Shown here: in pieces, positions 62,148 to 64,000 of the stretch | How positions within the stretch are numbered: the stretch's first letter is position 1 | How the letters are laid out: each line of letters starts with the position of its first letter | NCBI RefSeq assembly: GCF_003390935.1 | Contig: NZ_QNQZ01000001.1 | Coordinates: 372,001-436,000, forward strand | DNA: 64,000 nt | Direction: 5' to 3' | DNA from: Lewinella sp. IMCC34191 | Lineage (GTDB): Bacteria > Bacteroidota > Bacteroidia > Chitinophagales > Saprospiraceae | Notes under the pieces: generated by a model | Told to the model about the DNA's origin: nothing | The model's input: the letters and a program-made list of their open reading frames with translations, nothing else | Databases searched by the model: none | Position numbers and translations under genes: made by a program

Positions 62148-64000
62148 CTATTCAGGCAGTAGCGGAGTCTTGACCGAAGTGGCGAATTCTCCATCCGTTA
62201 TGGTCAGCCTCATCTGATAGTATAAATGGTTATTGGGGAAAACCAAGTCGATTTCCGTTCCCTGTCCGAGGATGGTCAACTGTACCGGGTTGCCATACGG
62301 ATCGAGGCGTGCGATGCTCCACTCCAGCGTAGCCCGATCGGGGGCCTGGCTCAGGTTGACCCACTGATTGTCTATCCAAGCTATTGCCTGGTATGGACAT
62401 ATCTCCCCCGGGATGGGGATGCGAGCCGGAGGGAGGATGCGGAGGGTCGGAAAATCCGGATACGCATAATCGGCGTCCTGCCTCTTCATCCAATCGACGT
62501 ACGGTAATTGCTTTCGACCCTGAAAATCCAGTAAGCCATCGTAGGTTACGGAGTTCGTCCGCCATTCGTTCTGCCAGTTAGAGAGTACTACGTAGTTCGC
62601 GGTCAATTGGGATGGGAGATCAGCCAGCTCACCAACTTCAATATCGGCCAGCGCGATCCGCCCACCGTAATTGGCCATGAGTTTTTCGAGTTTATCGGGC
62701 TTGTAATAGCCCCCAACCCGGACCCCGATAGCGTCGACTCCAACGGTGAGTAGCGGATAAGCGTGTAGGAGATCGTCGAGCCCGGGGCGAAAGTCAACCG
62801 TGTGATACACCGGCCGGCTGGGGTCGAGCCGTTTAATTGCTTCCAGTAAATCCGTTACCCAGGCAAAATAAGCGGCCCGTTGCTTCTCCAGTTCCGGGTA
62901 AGCGTAGCGGGTGGAGAGTTTATGCAGGACATCGTTGCCCAGGTTCCAGTGAACGATGCCTTGTCGCTCGATATGATTGGCTACTTCATTCAATATTGAC
63001 TCGCGCAGCTCGGCCAGGCGCTCGACATCTTGTTGAAAATCAATCGATCCGTCGATCCAGAAGCTATAGATCACCTGCAGGTCATGCTCTTCCGCTAAAG
63101 TCAGTAGGTTGTGCGCATAGATCCCCGGATCCGTCACGCGGATGGTATTGATGCCCGCCGCGCGCATGGCACGATAGTCGGAGATAATGTTTTTACGCGC
63201 GGGGATATAATCCGAAGAAACCCATCCGCTGCCCTTTTTATACCCTACGCCAATCACCCGTTCGGACAATTCGCGAAAATCAGCCGATACCATCGCGCTG
63301 GATTGCGGCGCGCTCACCGGACGATCGGGCTCAAACAGGTAGGTCGCATTGCCCGTCCAGTCCAGTACCCCGACCGTATCCCGCCCACCCGTTTGTGGGA
63401 CATTCGCATCCAGGGCACTTTCAAACGCTACGATACCGTGGATTTCCGGTCTGTGCTTCGCGATATACTTCGTGGCCTGGGTTACCCATATGGCTTTGGT
63501 GCGTTGATCGCCCAGGGAGCCGAACTCAGTCAGCAGCACGTCCTTGTCCGAAAGCTTGCTGAATGTTTCGTGGAAGGGACGGTAGAGTTCCGCGAAGGTC
63601 AGACTCGGAATGGTTTCATTTCCGGGGCCGTAGTTCAGCGACGTTATCCCGAAGTAATCGACGTACGCGTCCCCCGGATAATATTCTTCGATACCATCTG
63701 CGTGCCAGGGGTTCCACACCCAGGCTACATTGTCTGCTTTTTCTTGTCGGAATATCTCCCAGACGTGCCGCCAAGCCCGCTTGTAATCTTCCGGAGCGTT
63801 ATTACCTGCCGGGGACCAGGGGTACGAGGGGTTGTCAAACTCGTGGGCAAATCGCAGGTAGACAGGACCGTCTACTTCGCGCAATGTTTGAGCCATACTG
63901 ACGATGTATTCATCGTACGAACCCTGCGCGATCTGGTACAGTCCACGCCGCTCAATCCGGGCCTCCGGCAAGCTATCCGATTGGGGGAAATGGCTGACCC
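62148..64000 (-). CDS. Glycoside hydrolase with GH26-like domain plus second TIM-barrel-like domain (5' end outside window)
   Basis: At least 617 residues; the frame is open to base 64000, so the N-terminus is missing. The first part resembles GH26 beta-mannanases: YLRFAHEFDNPSYPWSPAGN, with a likely acid/base Glu in HEFDN, VAWVWNPWHADG, and a likely nucleophile Glu in VLLTEFGSLG. The second part (about 245-520) reads like a GH2-type catalytic barrel: MRAAGINTIRVTDPGIYAHNL, GIVHWNLGNDVLH with Asn-Asp where GH2 enzymes have Asn-Glu, PVYHTVDFRP and IALADIEVGE. A beta-rich C-terminal domain ends the protein. It probably acts on an extracellular or surface polysaccharide, and might be linked to synthesis of one (inference). 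The TTG at 63971 is not the start. Confidence 0.78.
   Translation of the reverse strand, partial: VSHFPQSDSLPEARIERRGLYQIAQGSYDEYIVSMAQTLREVDGPVYLRFAHEFDNPSYPWSPAGNNAPEDYKRAWRHVWEIFRQEKADNVAWVWNPWHADGIEEYYPGDAYVDYFGITSLNYGPGNETIPSLTFAELYRPFHETFSKLSDKDVLLTEFGSLGDQRTKAIWVTQATKYIAKHRPEIHGIVAFESALDANVPQTGGRDTVGVLDWTGNATYLFEPDRPVSAPQSSAMVSADFRELSERVIGVGYKKGSGWVSSDYIPARKNIISDYRAMRAAGINTIRVTDPGIYAHNLLTLAEEHDLQVIYSFWIDGSIDFQQDVERLAELRESILNEVANHIERQGIVHWNLGNDVLHKLSTRYAYPELEKQRAAYFAWVTDLLEAIKRLDPSRPVYHTVDFRPGLDDLLHAYPLLTVGVDAIGVRVGGYYKPDKLEKLMANYGGRIALADIEVGELADLPSQLTANYVVLSNWQNEWRTNSVTYDGLLDFQGRKQLPYVDWMKRQDADYAYPDFPTLRILPPARIPIPGEICPYQAIAWIDNQWVNLSQAPDRATLEWSIARLDPYGNPVQLTILGQGTEIDLVFPNNHLYYQMRLTITDGEFATSVKTPLLPE

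Overview
The window looks like a stretch of chromosome from an aerobic, moderately GC-rich member of the Bacteroidota, most like the marine Saprospiria (Lewinella and relatives). That placement is an inference from gene content: an alternative complex III (act) plus cytochrome oxidase super-cluster, a hybrid two-component regulator with a periplasmic propeller, DUF5683 next to parB, LptE, an ALDH7 dehydrogenase, a MurA with Asp in place of the usual Cys, and promoters of the Bacteroidota type (TTTG, about 20 bp, TAnnTTTG). No IS element, phage or CRISPR array was found.

Layout. 1-3.8 kb: housekeeping genes (3' end of asnS, hemC, a DUF5683 protein, parB). 4.0-8.8 kb: two glycosyltransferases facing a GH130-type glycosidase. 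8.9-22.4 kb: an aldo/keto reductase, a Nudix-type transcription factor beside a perfect palindrome, two secreted type-B carboxylesterases, a small lipoprotein, then a sugar uptake unit (secreted mutarotase, Na+/sugar symporter) behind a giant hybrid sensor/regulator. 23.0-41.5 kb: a long respiratory cluster, actABCDEF followed by coxB, coxA, ctaB, two subunit III genes, a subunit IV, an SCO-like protein, DUF420 and a small CPMC protein. It moves electrons from menaquinol through multihaem subunits to a haem-copper oxidase. Its subunit II carries a C-terminal OmpA-type peptidoglycan-binding domain. 41.4-44.6 kb: a DtxR/MntR regulator divergent from a frameshifted TonB receptor, with a palindrome lying on the receptor promoter. 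44.6-52.7 kb: cupin, Nudix hydrolase, Crp-type regulator, lptE, serine dehydratase, ccmB, a LysM/amidase, a DUF4286 protein and murA. 52.9-54.9 kb: a ten-copy satellite with a 220-bp period. 55.0-62 kb: amidohydrolase, glycosyltransferase, four-helix-bundle protein, sugar-nucleotide epimerase and ALDH7, separated by arrays of 7-8 bp and 25 bp repeats; then abutting tRNA-Ser and tRNA-Pro genes. 62.1-64.0 kb: the 3' part of a large glycoside hydrolase gene.

The strongest unexplained signals are repeats and one fusion. A motif of about 20 bp (core GAGCGCAGGTA) occurs six times in both orientations, sometimes inside genes. Intergenic gaps carry oppositely oriented pairs of degenerate 7-8 bp tandem repeats that run into gene ends. 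The 220-bp satellite mixes two monomer types. The COX2-OmpA fusion suggests a respiratory complex tied to the cell wall. All calls come from reading the sequence; no database search was run.
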